Shown here in pieces: positions 51,202 through 60,272 of a stretch of 60,356 nt of DNA. The notes under the pieces are model-generated. The model made no database searches and was not told where the DNA came from. It was given only the letters and a program-made list of their open reading frames with translations. Position numbers and translations under genes: made by a program. The first letter of the stretch is position 1, and the number at the start of each line of letters is the position of its first letter. Source of the stretch: an uncultured Eubacteriales bacterium (GTDB lineage Bacteria; Bacillota; Clostridia; Monoglobales; Monoglobaceae); NCBI GenBank assembly GCA_900545865.1, contig URAN01000013.1, positions 1 through 60,356 on the forward strand, given 5' to 3'.

Positions 51202-52866
51202 TTAAAATTTTTTGTCTTTCCGCCGTTTTTTGAAATATCCGTCCTCTTTCATAAGCTGTTCGAACGTTCCTTCTTCTTCAATCTTTCCGTTGTTTAAAAC
51301 AATTATCCTGTCGCACCCGATAACCGTGCTTAACCAGTGTGCGATAACAACACGGGTTTATCATCATATCCGAACCTTATGTTATTGAGTTCAATTTCAC
51401 CGCTCAAATCCCCCGGTATTTCCATTCTGTCCTCAAATTCGGGAACGTTTTCGAGAACAGGCTTAATCCGCTCGTACCGCGGCTTTAGCGATGTGAAAAG
51501 CTCCGCCTTATCCGCAAGGCTCATAACCGATGCCGAAAACATTCCGAAAAGCGATACGAACGCCATAAACGTACCAACCGAAATTTCGGGCGACTTAATC
51601 ATAATTCCGTATAACACCACAGTAAATACGCCGTCGGCAAGGACGGAAAACGCCGCCGACCGCAAGTATAATTATCGATGTCACCGCCGACATTACCTGC
51701 GGAATAACGGTTATCACCTGTTGAAAGCGGTTCGTTTTTTGTTCCGCCGATATGTTTCTTGCAAAATATCCCAAAATTCGGGTCGCGTATTCGTTTTCCG
51801 CACCCGACGCCTTTAACGTTGAGATAATGTTAAGCCCCGAACACAGCGCACCCGTCAGCTTTCCGTTATCCTGACGCGTTTTCATCGAAATATCCGACAG
51901 ATATTGTGACCCGAGCTTTAGCGTGAGCGCCGAAACCGCCGCCGAGCACAGCACGATTAACGTTAAAATCGGGCTATATAAAATCATAAGTGTCAGATAA
52001 AAGACGCTTATGATTAAATTCAAAACACTTTCGGCAAGCTCGCCGCTCAAAAAGTTGTTGACATTGTTATTATTCTCAACTCTGTCCGCCAAATCGCCGG
52101 CATAACGCTGTTCAAAAAACGAAATCGGCAGTCTCAAAAGATGCGAAACAAATTCATATGCGGATTGTAAAATCATCTTGTTTTGAAGGCATATCAAAAC
52201 GCGTCCCCGATAAAAGTTTAAAAACACCTTTATCATAACAAAGGTCACCATAAAAACTATTGCGGTGTTTAGCCGCCGCATATCCGCATTTGTGTTCATA
52301 TTATCGAGAATAAACCGAGTCGCCGCGGGAATCGCCAACCCCGGTATAATCAACAAAAGACCGATTAAAAGCAGCTTTAATACCGTGCCGCCCCGACCCG
52401 AAAGCCTGTCTTTCATAAACCCGAATACGGTGTTGTTTTCAGGCTGTCTTTCAAATTTATCCGTTGGCTTAAAAGTCAAGACTATTCCCGTGAACGCCTC
52501 GTCAAGCTCATCGAGCGAAAGCCTGCGCCTGCCTTGCGCAGGATCGTTTATGTACGCATATCCTCTCTTTATCCCCTCGAATACGACAAAGTGGTTAAAG
52601 TTCCAGTGGATAATGCACGGCGGCTTTGTCTTTATGAGCGAACCCGTTTCCTTTCTGTAACCGTGACATTCCAAGCCGTATTTTTTTGCACAGCGCATAA
52701 GATTCCCTGCGTTACATCCGTCACGCGAAACGCCCGTTTCTATTCTCATTTTCTCCGAACTCATATACCTTCCGAAATACCCGAAAATCATCGCAAGCGA
52801 TGCCGCGCCGCATTCCGTGGCTTACATCTGATAGACGGTCGGGGTCTTTACATATCTTTCTCTCAC
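51202..52866 (-). pseudogene. NHLM-type peptidase-ABC exporter, degraded
   Basis: Matches NHLM family peptidase/permease/ATPase (ABC1) transporters: YVKTPTVYQM at the start, then ATECGAASLAMIFGYFGRYM (C39 peptidase Cys at 52810-52812), HWNFNHFVVFEGIKRGY and NDPAQGRRR, six-helix permease region, and the nucleotide domain. Three lesions are visible. A TAA at 52822-52824 replaces the usual Glu codon between QM and ATECG. A frameshift lies near 51660 after IIILAVGG. Most of the ATPase domain from Walker A to the switch histidine is deleted: GYDDKPVL joins directly to VVIAHWLSTVIGCDR in another frame, ending in KEDGYFKKRRKD. GTG 52866 follows AAAGGCGG. Confidence 0.8.
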
Positions 52867-52867
52867 G

Positions 52868-53023
52868 TTATGCCGCCTTTCCGTATAGAATTGCAGCAAT
52901 GATTAACAATATCATCCCGACAATAACAAGCCACCGCCCCGGGCGCAATATTTCAACGGGCTTGTCGAGCTGTTCGGGTGACGAAAGTCTCTCTATCGCT
53001 GTCTTTCTGTAAATATTCTTCAT
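52868..53023 (-). pseudogene. NHLM-type HlyD N-terminal remnant (51 aa)
   Basis: ATG 53023 lies 1 nt after the sigma factor stop. The 51 residues (MKNIYRKTAIERLSSPEQLD ... LRPGRWLVIVGMILLII) match the N-terminus and single membrane helix of NHLM bacteriocin secretion proteins of the HlyD type. The normal ~200-residue periplasmic-type adaptor part is absent; the frame ends in LYGKAA and is followed after one base by the ABC1 start. The gene is therefore truncated by deletion. Too short for many gene finders. Confidence 0.75.
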
Positions 53024-53024
53024 C

Positions 53025-53711
53025 TCAATCACCGCTCCCCCAGCCTTTTTTCGCCATATATGACCCGATTTTTTTGAGCGAACGCGTAATTATGACCCTG
53101 ACATTGACGGGGGATATATTCATAATTTTTGCAATCTCTTCGGACTGTTTACCGCCGAAAAATTTAAGAATGAGAACCATTTGATTTCTCTCGGGAAGCT
53201 CTGTTATCGCCGAGGACAAGACGTTTCGGCAATCATCGAGATATACCGCGTCACAGATAGCGTCACCCGTTGTGAACTTATCCGTTTCCTGTAGGATATT
53301 TTCATAAAATGCGTCAAGCGAAATATCGCTTTTCTTTGCACGGTAATAATTTTTGAGTTTATTATTGACAATGACATAAAGCCATGTTCCGACCGAGCTT
53401 TTCTCGGGATCATAGCTGTCGAAATACTTATAGCACGCACAAAAAATATCCGCGGTCAGGTCTTGGCTCTCTTCTATATGATTCAATCTTTTAAATACAT
53501 ACCAATACACACGGTCATAATATTTGGTATAAAAACTTTCGAACACGGCGTCGCGCGAATCACCGCCGCCCCCATTTGAAACAAATAAATCATCATCGGC
53601 GCTCTCGCTTTTGAACTCAAAAAAATCATCCGCCGCGATGTCCGCATCATTGAAAATTTCTTCAAAAATGTTATTTAGTAAGCTGTCATTTATATTTTGT
53701 GTTATTTGCAT
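53025..53711 (-). CDS. RNA polymerase sigma factor, ECF-like
   Basis: 228-residue sigma-70 family factor with region 2 (FESFYTKYYDRVYWYVFKRL, DLTADIFCACYKYFDSYD, GTWLYVIVNNKLKNYYR) and region 4 (ELPERNQMVLILKFFGGKQSEEIAKIMNISPVNVRVIITR). A 55-residue acidic N-terminal extension and a Gly-rich linker precede region 2. It heads the peptide/exporter locus and may drive its own regulon. No anti-sigma gene is next to it. Transcribed from a strong promoter with a leader of about 300 nt. Confidence 0.88.
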   Translation of the reverse strand: MQITQNINDSLLNNIFEEIFNDADIAADDFFEFKSESADDDLFVSNGGGGDSRDAVFESFYTKYYDRVYWYVFKRLNHIEESQDLTADIFCACYKYFDSYDPEKSSVGTWLYVIVNNKLKNYYRAKKSDISLDAFYENILQETDKFTTGDAICDAVYLDDCRNVLSSAITELPERNQMVLILKFFGGKQSEEIAKIMNISPVNVRVIITRSLKKIGSYMAKKGWGSGD

Positions 53712-54019
53712 CTTGTCCGCGCACCCCTATCTCCCATATTTTACTAATGATTAATCAGCCAAATCAGACAAAAAATCCGACCGTTTTTAATCATCAATAT
53801 GCTTTTGTTTAATTTCCCTGAATGCCCTCCCTGTGATAACCATAAAACAGATTGTGTCTTATCCCCGGTTAAATCAGAACAGACTATCAAACATATGATT
53901 TTTGAATAAACGAACAAATTTATGAAATTCAAAAATTATTAACTTATTCAAAAACCTTGCTATCAAACATAACTAATATTATGTGACGCAAAATATAATA
54001 TTCATATAGATTTACTAAT

Positions 54020-54048
54020 AGTATAACACATCATATTACATATGTCAA
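54020..54048 (-). promoter_or_regulatory. promoter of the sigma factor operon
   Basis: TTGACA (54043-54048) and TATACT (54020-54025) separated by 17 bp on the minus strand. The 300-nt gap to the sigma gene (53712-54013) is A/T rich and holds a duplicated TATGTTTGATAG motif on the minus strand, but no convincing ORF or aptamer. Confidence 0.7.
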
Positions 54049-54111
54049 TATTTTTTAACAATTTATTACTAATTTTTTGCCAAACTATTTCTTTATGGAA
54101 AAAGCAGATAC

Positions 54112-54143
54112 AAAAAAAGCATTTGTGATTTAACACAAACGCT
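54112..54143 (-). terminator. terminator, first copy of a duplicated hairpin
   Basis: AGCATTTGTG (54118-54127) and CACAAACGCT (54134-54143) form a 10-bp stem with one G-U pair and a 6-nt loop; on the minus strand it is followed by T7. It terminates transcription coming from the ricT side. Confidence 0.75.
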
Positions 54144-54167
54144 CAGTAATGTCAACAAACCGTATTT

Positions 54168-54251
54168 CACGAAAAATTTCATCTTGATTATATCGCCGTC
54201 CCCCGGTTCCGCCATGCCTGCCGCGGCGGCAAAGAAATGAAATTTTTCGTG
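54168..54251. repeat. 15-bp inverted repeat with GC-rich centre
   Basis: CACGAAAAATTTCAT (54168-54182) and ATGAAATTTTTCGTG (54237-54251) are perfect 15-bp arms around a 54-nt GC-rich insert that has its own short pairings (GCCG/CGGC). It lies between two copies of the same terminator hairpin. Confidence 0.8.
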
Positions 54252-54314
54252 GATTTACAGTACTTTTGGCAAGATATTGTTACATGCCTTAAATAACTTT
54301 TTCTGCAGCTTGAA

Positions 54315-54345
54315 GCAATTTGTGATTTAACACAAACGCTTTTTA
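54315..54345 (+). terminator. second copy of the duplicated hairpin
   Basis: The 23 nt at 54318-54340 are identical to 54121-54143. Here the T tract (TTTTTATTTTA) lies on the plus-strand side, so this copy would terminate plus-strand transcription, although no plus-strand gene ends here. Confidence 0.7.
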
Positions 54346-54347
54346 TT

Positions 54348-55547
54348 TTATTCACCGTCCGTTTTATCGGCGCGTGAATCAGTATTTCGTTTTTCTGTCG
54401 GTGCGAAATCGGACGCTTTTTTTACAGATTTTGCTCCCCTTTTATCGAATTTTTTATATCCGCCGCGTCTTTCGCCTTTGCCGCCGCATTTTTCCGACTT
54501 TTCGGCATTTTGTTCCGCATCGTTGCCGCGGTTTTTGTTATTTCGAACCGAACGGCGATTTTTATTCTTGCGCTGACCTTTATTTTTATTCGGACGTGCG
54601 CCGCCGTTACTCTTGCCGACTTTGCCGTCAGGCTCGGCGGATATGATTTCGCCGCTTTCTTCGTTCATAAGCGCCGCGAGTTCCTCTGACATTTCGACGA
54701 GTTCATCTTTTTCCTCTGCGGCGGCGTTATTATACCGTCCGCCCTTTGTCTTTATATCCTCAACCTTGTACATTCCGTAACGCGTAATGTCACCGTCATC
54801 AAACTTGACCCTTACCTCGCCTTTAAGCGTGGCAACGTCAACGATAATGCCGCGCCCGTCGGGCGTATCGGCAACCGTACCCTTTGACGGAAGTCTTTTG
54901 AGCATATCTTCATACGCATTCTGTTCGTATTGCAGACAGCACATAAGCCGTCCGCACACACCCGAAATTTTGGTCGGGTTAAGCGACAAGCCTTGTTCTT
55001 TCGCCATTTTGATTGACACGGGCTTAAAATCATCGAGAAATGTTCCACAGCACACATAACGTCCGCATATTCCGAAACTTCCGAGCTGACGCGCCTCGTC
55101 ACGCACGCCTATCTGTCTGAGTTCGATTCTTGTATGGAATATCCCTGCAAGAGACTTGACAAGTTCGCGGAAGTCGACTCTGCCGTCAGCCGTGAAATAG
55201 AACAAAATCTTGGAACTGTCAAACGTGTATTCGACATCGACAAGCTTCATCTTTAAACCGTGTTCCCTGATTTGTTCGTTCGCAATGATAAAGGCATCTT
55301 TTTCTTTCTCTTTGTTCGCCTTGACCTGTGCGAAATCTTCTTCCGTTGCTACTCTCAAAATGGGTTTGAGCGGAGCAACAACCTCGGAATCATCGATATT
55401 TTTGTTGCCGATTACTATGTGTCCCATCTCAACGCCGCGAGCCGTCTCGACAAGAACACTTGTTCCGACTTTAAGTTTTTGTCCTTTGGGGTCAAAATAA
55501 TATACTTTTCCTGCGCTGTTAAAGCGCACTCCTGTAATTTCTACCAT
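54348..55547 (-). CDS. ricT: PSP1/RicT (YaaT-like) protein
   Basis: 399-residue PSP1 domain protein. The core (residues 1-265) has GVRFNSAGKVYYFDP, HTRIELRQIGVRDEARQLG and the conserved cysteines GICGRYVCCGTFL and SGVCGRLMCCLQYEQ, which bind a [4Fe-4S] cluster in Bacillus YaaT. The last ~130 residues are a Lys/Arg/Gly/Asn-rich, likely RNA-binding tail. Start ATG 55547 with GGAGG; the longer frame to 55604 runs back into holB. It overlaps the end of holB by 29 nt, the usual neighbour. It would act with the YlbF-type protein at 29397-29792. Confidence 0.93.
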   Translation of the reverse strand: MVEITGVRFNSAGKVYYFDPKGQKLKVGTSVLVETARGVEMGHIVIGNKNIDDSEVVAPLKPILRVATEEDFAQVKANKEKEKDAFIIANEQIREHGLKMKLVDVEYTFDSSKILFYFTADGRVDFRELVKSLAGIFHTRIELRQIGVRDEARQLGSFGICGRYVCCGTFLDDFKPVSIKMAKEQGLSLNPTKISGVCGRLMCCLQYEQNAYEDMLKRLPSKGTVADTPDGRGIIVDVATLKGEVRVKFDDGDITRYGMYKVEDIKTKGGRYNNAAAEEKDELVEMSEELAALMNEESGEIISAEPDGKVGKSNGGARPNKNKGQRKNKNRRSVRNNKNRGNDAEQNAEKSEKCGGKGERRGGYKKFDKRGAKSVKKASDFAPTEKRNTDSRADKTDGE

Positions 55548-56505
55548 GTATTTCCTCCCAACATTCCATCGCCATACACTGTACCGCAACGGAATAGTTT
55601 GCATTTTTATCTATCGCAAGCGAATATTTTGTAACCGCATCACATAACGCAAGTGCCGACGACTTTGTTATCGCCCTCGAAAACTTTTGAACCTCGAGGG
55701 CCTTGTCAGCGTTTGTTATAAACTCGGGCGAACCCCCGAATTTTAAACGCATAACATCCTCAAACCATGTTGTTAAAATACTGCTTAAATCTTTAAACCA
55801 CGCATTGTTCTTTTTTAAAAACACAATCAGGTCATAAAGAGGTTTCTTTCGGCTTTCAAGACACGCAATAAGTTTTTGTATCAGCTCGTCTCTGAGCCGC
55901 GGTATGCTGTCATCGTTTTCAAGAGCCAAAGCCTTTCCGATACTTCCTCCGCTTATTATCGAAAGAACCTCGGCACGTTTTTTGTCCGCCATACCGTTGT
56001 CAATCAGGTATTTTTCAACCTGTTCGCGCGCGAGCGGCGATATGCGAACAAGCATTGCACGCGAACGGATTGTCTGCAAAAGGCTGTTGGCGTTTTTGAC
56101 AATCAGAATTATTGTGCAATACTCGGGCGGTTCTTCGAAAACTTTAAGCAGGCTGTTCTGTGCCGGTATACCCATAAAATCGGCATCGGGTATGATATAT
56201 ACCTTTCTTTCGGCAAGATACGGCCTTGTATAAACATCGGTTTTTATCTCTCTGACCGCGCTTATCGAAAGCCCGGGCGTTTTCTTTTTGGTATCGCCGA
56301 ATCGGGCGGGCGTGGCAATCGTTATATCGGGGTTATTCTCAATATCGCGGCTGCCGCCCGTTATCTTTGCAGCGAAAGCCTTTGCCAGCGAGAGCCGCCC
56401 TATACCTTGTTCGCCCTCGAATATATACGCATGGCTGACGGTGCCGCCGACAACCGCACCGCTTAAAATCGCTTTGACCTTTTCGTGGCCGATTACATTC
56501 TCCAT
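55519..56505 (-). CDS. holB: DNA polymerase III delta' subunit
   Basis: 328-residue clamp-loader AAA+ protein. N-terminal VIGHEKVKAILSGAV and SHAYIFEGEQGIGRLSLAKA give a degenerate P-loop (Arg in place of the Walker Lys), typical for delta', which does not hydrolyse ATP. Sensor region VYIIPDADFMGIPAQNSLLKVFEEPPEY. The zinc cysteines of some delta' proteins are not seen. Middle gene of glyS-holB-ricT. Confidence 0.93.
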   Translation of the reverse strand: MENVIGHEKVKAILSGAVVGGTVSHAYIFEGEQGIGRLSLAKAFAAKITGGSRDIENNPDITIATPARFGDTKKKTPGLSISAVREIKTDVYTRPYLAERKVYIIPDADFMGIPAQNSLLKVFEEPPEYCTIILIVKNANSLLQTIRSRAMLVRISPLAREQVEKYLIDNGMADKKRAEVLSIISGGSIGKALALENDDSIPRLRDELIQKLIACLESRKKPLYDLIVFLKKNNAWFKDLSSILTTWFEDVMRLKFGGSPEFITNADKALEVQKFSRAITKSSALALCDAVTKYSLAIDKNANYSVAVQCMAMECWEEIHGRNYRSAL

Positions 56506-56554
56506 TTCGCACCGTCACCCACTTTCAACATCTCGTTATCAAATATCAAATATA

Positions 56555-57937
56555 TTAAAACTTGATACCGTTTCTTATATACTCAACCAAATCGCTGATT
56601 TTAACTCTTTCCTGTTCCATCGAATCCCGATGACGAACGGTAACACATTTATCTTCTTCCGAATCAAAGTCGTATGTTATACAATACGGCGTTCCTATCT
56701 CGTCCTGTCTGCGATAACGCTTTCCGATGCTTCCCGATTCGTCATATTCGCACATAAACTCTGACGCAAGGTTTGAATAAACCTCTCTCGCCTTATCCGA
56801 AAGCTTTTTGGAAAGCGGCAGAACCGCCGCCTTTATCGGCGCAAGCGCAGGATGCAGGTGCATAACCGTGCGAACGTCATTCTTTTCGGGGTCAACGACC
56901 TCTTCATCATACGCCTCAACCAAGAAAGCTAAAGCAACGCGGTCTGCGCCGAGCGACGGCTCGATGCAGTACGGAATATACTTCTCGCCGCTTTCGGGGT
57001 CGGTGTATTCCATCTTTTCACCGCTGAACTCGCTGTGCTGTTTCAGGTCAAAATCGGTTCTGTCGGCAATTCCCCACAGCTCGCCCCAGCCGAACGGGAA
57101 CAAGAATTCAATATCGGTTGTTGCGTTACTGTAATGCGAAAGTTCTTCTTTTTCGTGGTCGCGAAGTCTGAAATCTTCCTCTTTTATGCCGAGCGACAAC
57201 AAGAAGTTCTTACAATAATCTTTCCAATATGAGAACCATTCCAAATCGGTTCCGGGCTTACAGAAAAATTCGAGTTCCATCTGTTCGAACTCACGGGTTC
57301 TGAACGTAAAGTTGCCCGGGGTAATCTCGTTTCTGAACGACTTTCCGACCTGTCCGATTCCGAACGGAATCTTTTTTCTCGATGTACGCTGTACACTCTT
57401 GAAATTAACGAATATACCCTGTGCGGTTTCGGGGCGCAGGAATATCTCGTTTTTGCTGTCCTCGGTTACGCCCTGGAACGTCTTGAACATAAGGTTGAAC
57501 TTACGGATGTCGGTAAAGTTGTGCTTTCCGCATTCGGGACAGGAGATATTGTTGTCCTCGATATACTGCATCATCTTTTCATCAGACCAGCCGTCTGCCG
57601 AAACGCCTGCCGCGTCCTCGATGAGCTTGTCCGCACGGAAACGTGCCTTGCACTCTTTACAATCCATAAGAGGGTCGGAAAAACCGCCGACATGGCCCGA
57701 TGCCACCCATGTTTTGGGGTTCATAAGGATTGCCGCATCAAGACCCACGTTATAGGGGCTTTCCTGTATAAACTTCTTCCACCACGCGCGCTTTACATTA
57801 TTCTTAAACTCAACGCCGAGAGGACCGTAATCCCAAGTGTTTGCAAGTCCGCCGTATATCTCCGAACCCGGGTAAATAAAACCTCTGCCTTTACACAGCG
57901 CAACGATTTTTTCCATTGTTTTTTCTGTATTTTTCAT
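56555..57937 (-). CDS. glyS: glycyl-tRNA synthetase, single-chain type
   Basis: 460-residue class II synthetase of the alpha2 type. Class II motifs: GRGFIYPGSEIYGGLANTWDYGP at the N-terminus, FRPETAQGIFVNFK-like LRPETAQGIFVNF, GKSFRNEITPGNFTFRTREFEQ (motif 2), and IEPSLGADRVALAFL (motif 3). A zinc-finger-like insertion has CKECKAR and CPECGKH. The C-terminal anticodon domain ends in VEYIRNGIKF. ATG 57937 is preferred over the upstream TTG at 57946. Type used by Clostridia instead of the GlyQ/GlyS pair. Confidence 0.97.
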   Translation of the reverse strand: MKNTEKTMEKIVALCKGRGFIYPGSEIYGGLANTWDYGPLGVEFKNNVKRAWWKKFIQESPYNVGLDAAILMNPKTWVASGHVGGFSDPLMDCKECKARFRADKLIEDAAGVSADGWSDEKMMQYIEDNNISCPECGKHNFTDIRKFNLMFKTFQGVTEDSKNEIFLRPETAQGIFVNFKSVQRTSRKKIPFGIGQVGKSFRNEITPGNFTFRTREFEQMELEFFCKPGTDLEWFSYWKDYCKNFLLSLGIKEEDFRLRDHEKEELSHYSNATTDIEFLFPFGWGELWGIADRTDFDLKQHSEFSGEKMEYTDPESGEKYIPYCIEPSLGADRVALAFLVEAYDEEVVDPEKNDVRTVMHLHPALAPIKAAVLPLSKKLSDKAREVYSNLASEFMCEYDESGSIGKRYRRQDEIGTPYCITYDFDSEEDKCVTVRHRDSMEQERVKISDLVEYIRNGIKF

Positions 57938-57991
57938 TTTTTTCAACCTTTCTTAAAGTTAGTTTTATCTTATAATATTGATTAAACCGTT

Positions 57992-59959
57992 CTAAATAAG
58001 TTTTGAGATACGGTGTATAAAAATCGCAACCTCGACACGGCTCGCATAACCCTTGGGGTTCAGCGTTCCGTCACCATAGCCGCCCATAAGTCCCGCATTA
58101 ATGCACGCCGCAAGCGGCTCTCTTGCGTAAAAGTATATATCGTCTTTATCCGTAAAGTTGTTGAGCACCGTTGTGTTCGGGATAGAGGTCAGCTTGCCCT
58201 CTTTGCTCAAAACGCGGTACGCAAGGCTCGCCATATCCTCACGGGTTATCTTTGCATCGGGGTCAAAACAGTTTCCGCCGACACCGCTCGCTATACCGAG
58301 GGCTTTCGCCATCCCGATTTCGTTATAATAATACTTGCCCGGATATACATCATCAAAGTTATCGGTGAATTCAGCCGTCTTGTTCAAAACTCTGAGCAGC
58401 AAGACAGTATTGTCAGCACGGGTAATCTTTGCATCGGGGTCAAATTCGGTTTCGCTTCTGCCCTTGATAATGCCTTTTGCCGCAAGCTCGTTTACCGAAT
58501 CCATCGCCCACCAATAATCATTCATATCGGTGAATTTATTCTTATATTCGCCGCTATTTTCGGACGGCTTGTCCGCACTCAATGACGAATCCTTATTCGA
58601 AACGTTTCCCGTTACGCCGCTCTCCTCCTCAAGCGCAGGTGGTGTATCCTGCGTTTGAGATGAGTTATCGTTTTGTCCGTCACCGTTGACGAGTATTGCT
58701 CCGCCCGGTGCCTCTGCCGCTTCGCTGTTTACCTCTTTCATCAAAGCGTAAATCGCATTGTTCTTTATGAAATTGTTATAGGTAAAGCAGCAATAACCGC
58801 TTATATTCGGGTTTGCCCGTCCGTTTAAGATATGCGTGCGCAGCTCGTTCACTCCGTTTTCGCCGCGCCATGCTTCGGTTGTACTCGATACGGTTCTGTA
58901 TGCCGCCTCGCCTATGTAAAGGCGAACGCCCGTGCCCGCAACAACGTCCGACCACCAATCGCAAAGCACGCTGTAATCGGCAATTTTATAGCCTATGTTC
59001 CAATAAATCTGGGGCATAATATAATCAACCCAGCCGTTCTTGACCCAGCCGCGCGAATCGGCATATATTGTCGTATAAGAGCCGCCGCCGTTGGTATCGC
59101 TGCCCTCTGCCATATCGCTCTTGTTCGCCCAGATACCTCTCGGGCTTATACCGAATTGGATGTTTGCCTTAATCGAGTGCAATCTCTCGTCCATTGTCTT
59201 AACGAGCTTATCGACATTTGAGCGTCTCCACGCCGCTTTATCGGGGTATTCATCTTTATAATACGCATATGTTCCGTCATCGTTATAACCGCCGTCGGGA
59301 TAGAAATAATCGTCCATATGCAAGCCGTCAACGTCATAGTTTTGGACAATCTCTGCCGCTCCGTCAACGATAAGGTCTATTGACGCTTGGTCGCCCGGGT
59401 TATAATACATCTTGCCGTTTGAATCTTGGATAACAAGATTCGGGTTCAACACCGCGGGGTTTTGCTTTGCAAGATACGGATTGTCCGCCGATGTATTTGT
59501 GATTCGGTACGGATTTATCCAAGCGTGGAGCTGCATACCTCTCGCGTGTGCCTCTTCGACCGCGAATTGCAGGGGGTCAAAGCCGTCATTGGGCGCAAGG
59601 CCTTGTGTTCCCGTCAGATATTTTGACCACGGAAAGATGCTCGATTTATAAAGCGCGTCACCGCAGGGACGAACTTGAAAGAACACCGCGTTAAAGCCCA
59701 TATCCTTACAGTTATCCAAAATATTTATCAAATCGTTTTTGAGAACGTTCGAATCGGTGGTTTGCTGAGACGGATAATCAATATTCGCCACGGTCGAAAT
59801 CCACACACCTCTGAGTTCCTCATTGCCGTCGGCAAACGCCCTTGTTCCGTTCGGGGCATAAAACGCCGATGTCGAAAAAGCCGCACAAACGACCAGAATC
59901 AGCATCTTCATCAAGAACGAAAAACCTCCGTTCGCCTTTGTACCAAAGTTTTTATTCAT
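57992..59959 (-). CDS. GHL10 (DUF187) hydrolase with SLH domains
   Basis: 655-residue surface protein. Signal peptide at residues 15-40 (LMKMLILVVCAAFSTSAF). A glycosyl hydrolase-like 10 barrel spans about 45-415 (ELRGVWISTVANIDYPSQ, GFNAVFFQVRPCGDALY, LHAWINPYRIT, VDGLHMDDYFYPDGGYND, GISPRGIWANKSD, DYIMPQIYWNIGY). An acidic linker precedes three SLH repeats (AAKGIIKGRSETEFDPDAKITRADN-type, 485-655) for wall attachment. ATG 59959 has AGGA 7 nt upstream; the frame open to 60088 lacks support. Likely acts on cell-wall or host glycans; substrate unknown. Confidence 0.93.
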   Translation of the reverse strand: MNKNFGTKANGGFSFLMKMLILVVCAAFSTSAFYAPNGTRAFADGNEELRGVWISTVANIDYPSQQTTDSNVLKNDLINILDNCKDMGFNAVFFQVRPCGDALYKSSIFPWSKYLTGTQGLAPNDGFDPLQFAVEEAHARGMQLHAWINPYRITNTSADNPYLAKQNPAVLNPNLVIQDSNGKMYYNPGDQASIDLIVDGAAEIVQNYDVDGLHMDDYFYPDGGYNDDGTYAYYKDEYPDKAAWRRSNVDKLVKTMDERLHSIKANIQFGISPRGIWANKSDMAEGSDTNGGGSYTTIYADSRGWVKNGWVDYIMPQIYWNIGYKIADYSVLCDWWSDVVAGTGVRLYIGEAAYRTVSSTTEAWRGENGVNELRTHILNGRANPNISGYCCFTYNNFIKNNAIYALMKEVNSEAAEAPGGAILVNGDGQNDNSSQTQDTPPALEEESGVTGNVSNKDSSLSADKPSENSGEYKNKFTDMNDYWWAMDSVNELAAKGIIKGRSETEFDPDAKITRADNTVLLLRVLNKTAEFTDNFDDVYPGKYYYNEIGMAKALGIASGVGGNCFDPDAKITREDMASLAYRVLSKEGKLTSIPNTTVLNNFTDKDDIYFYAREPLAACINAGLMGGYGDGTLNPKGYASRVEVAIFIHRISKLI

Positions 59960-60162
59960 ACAAATCCTCACCCTTTCTAAAACTTGCGACAACGGCTTGT
60001 ACCGCTGTCTGTTACAGTTTATGAACAAACTTTTTTGTTTAAAACCGGTATTATGTATTAATTTTAAAAAAATCAAAACACCAAGCAAATACCGACATAA
60101 TCAACATTAAAACTCATCACATATATTAAATCAGTATTTACTCAAAAACATAAACCGTCAAC

Positions 60163-60191
60163 AGTATATCATATTTTTGTCCGAAATGCAA
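60163..60191 (-). promoter_or_regulatory. promoter of the GHL10 gene
   Basis: TTGCAT (60186-60191) and TATACT (60163-60168) with a 17-bp spacer on the minus strand, giving a leader of about 200 nt. No known riboswitch is visible in the leader (59960-60156). Confidence 0.65.
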
Positions 60192-60230
60192 GTAATTTCG
60201 CATAATATCCGTCAAGTTGTATTCCAAAGT

Positions 60231-60269
60231 AAAAAACAATGCCGTTTTTCGGCGATTGATTGTCGGCAT
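60231..60269 (-). terminator. terminator of the partial gene at the right edge
   Basis: ATGCCG (60239-60244) and CGGCAT (60264-60269), or the nested GCCG/CGGC pair (60241-60253), form stems followed on the minus strand by TTGTTTTTT. It lies just after the stop of the partial gene. Confidence 0.65.
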
Positions 60270-60272
60270 ACA

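Noticed and set aside
53744..53932. 62-codon minus-strand frame in the sigma factor leader
   Set aside because: TTG start without ribosome binding site and no conserved features.
59960..60156. Riboswitch in the long GHL10 leader
   Set aside because: No c-di-GMP, cobalamin or other aptamer core could be recognised.
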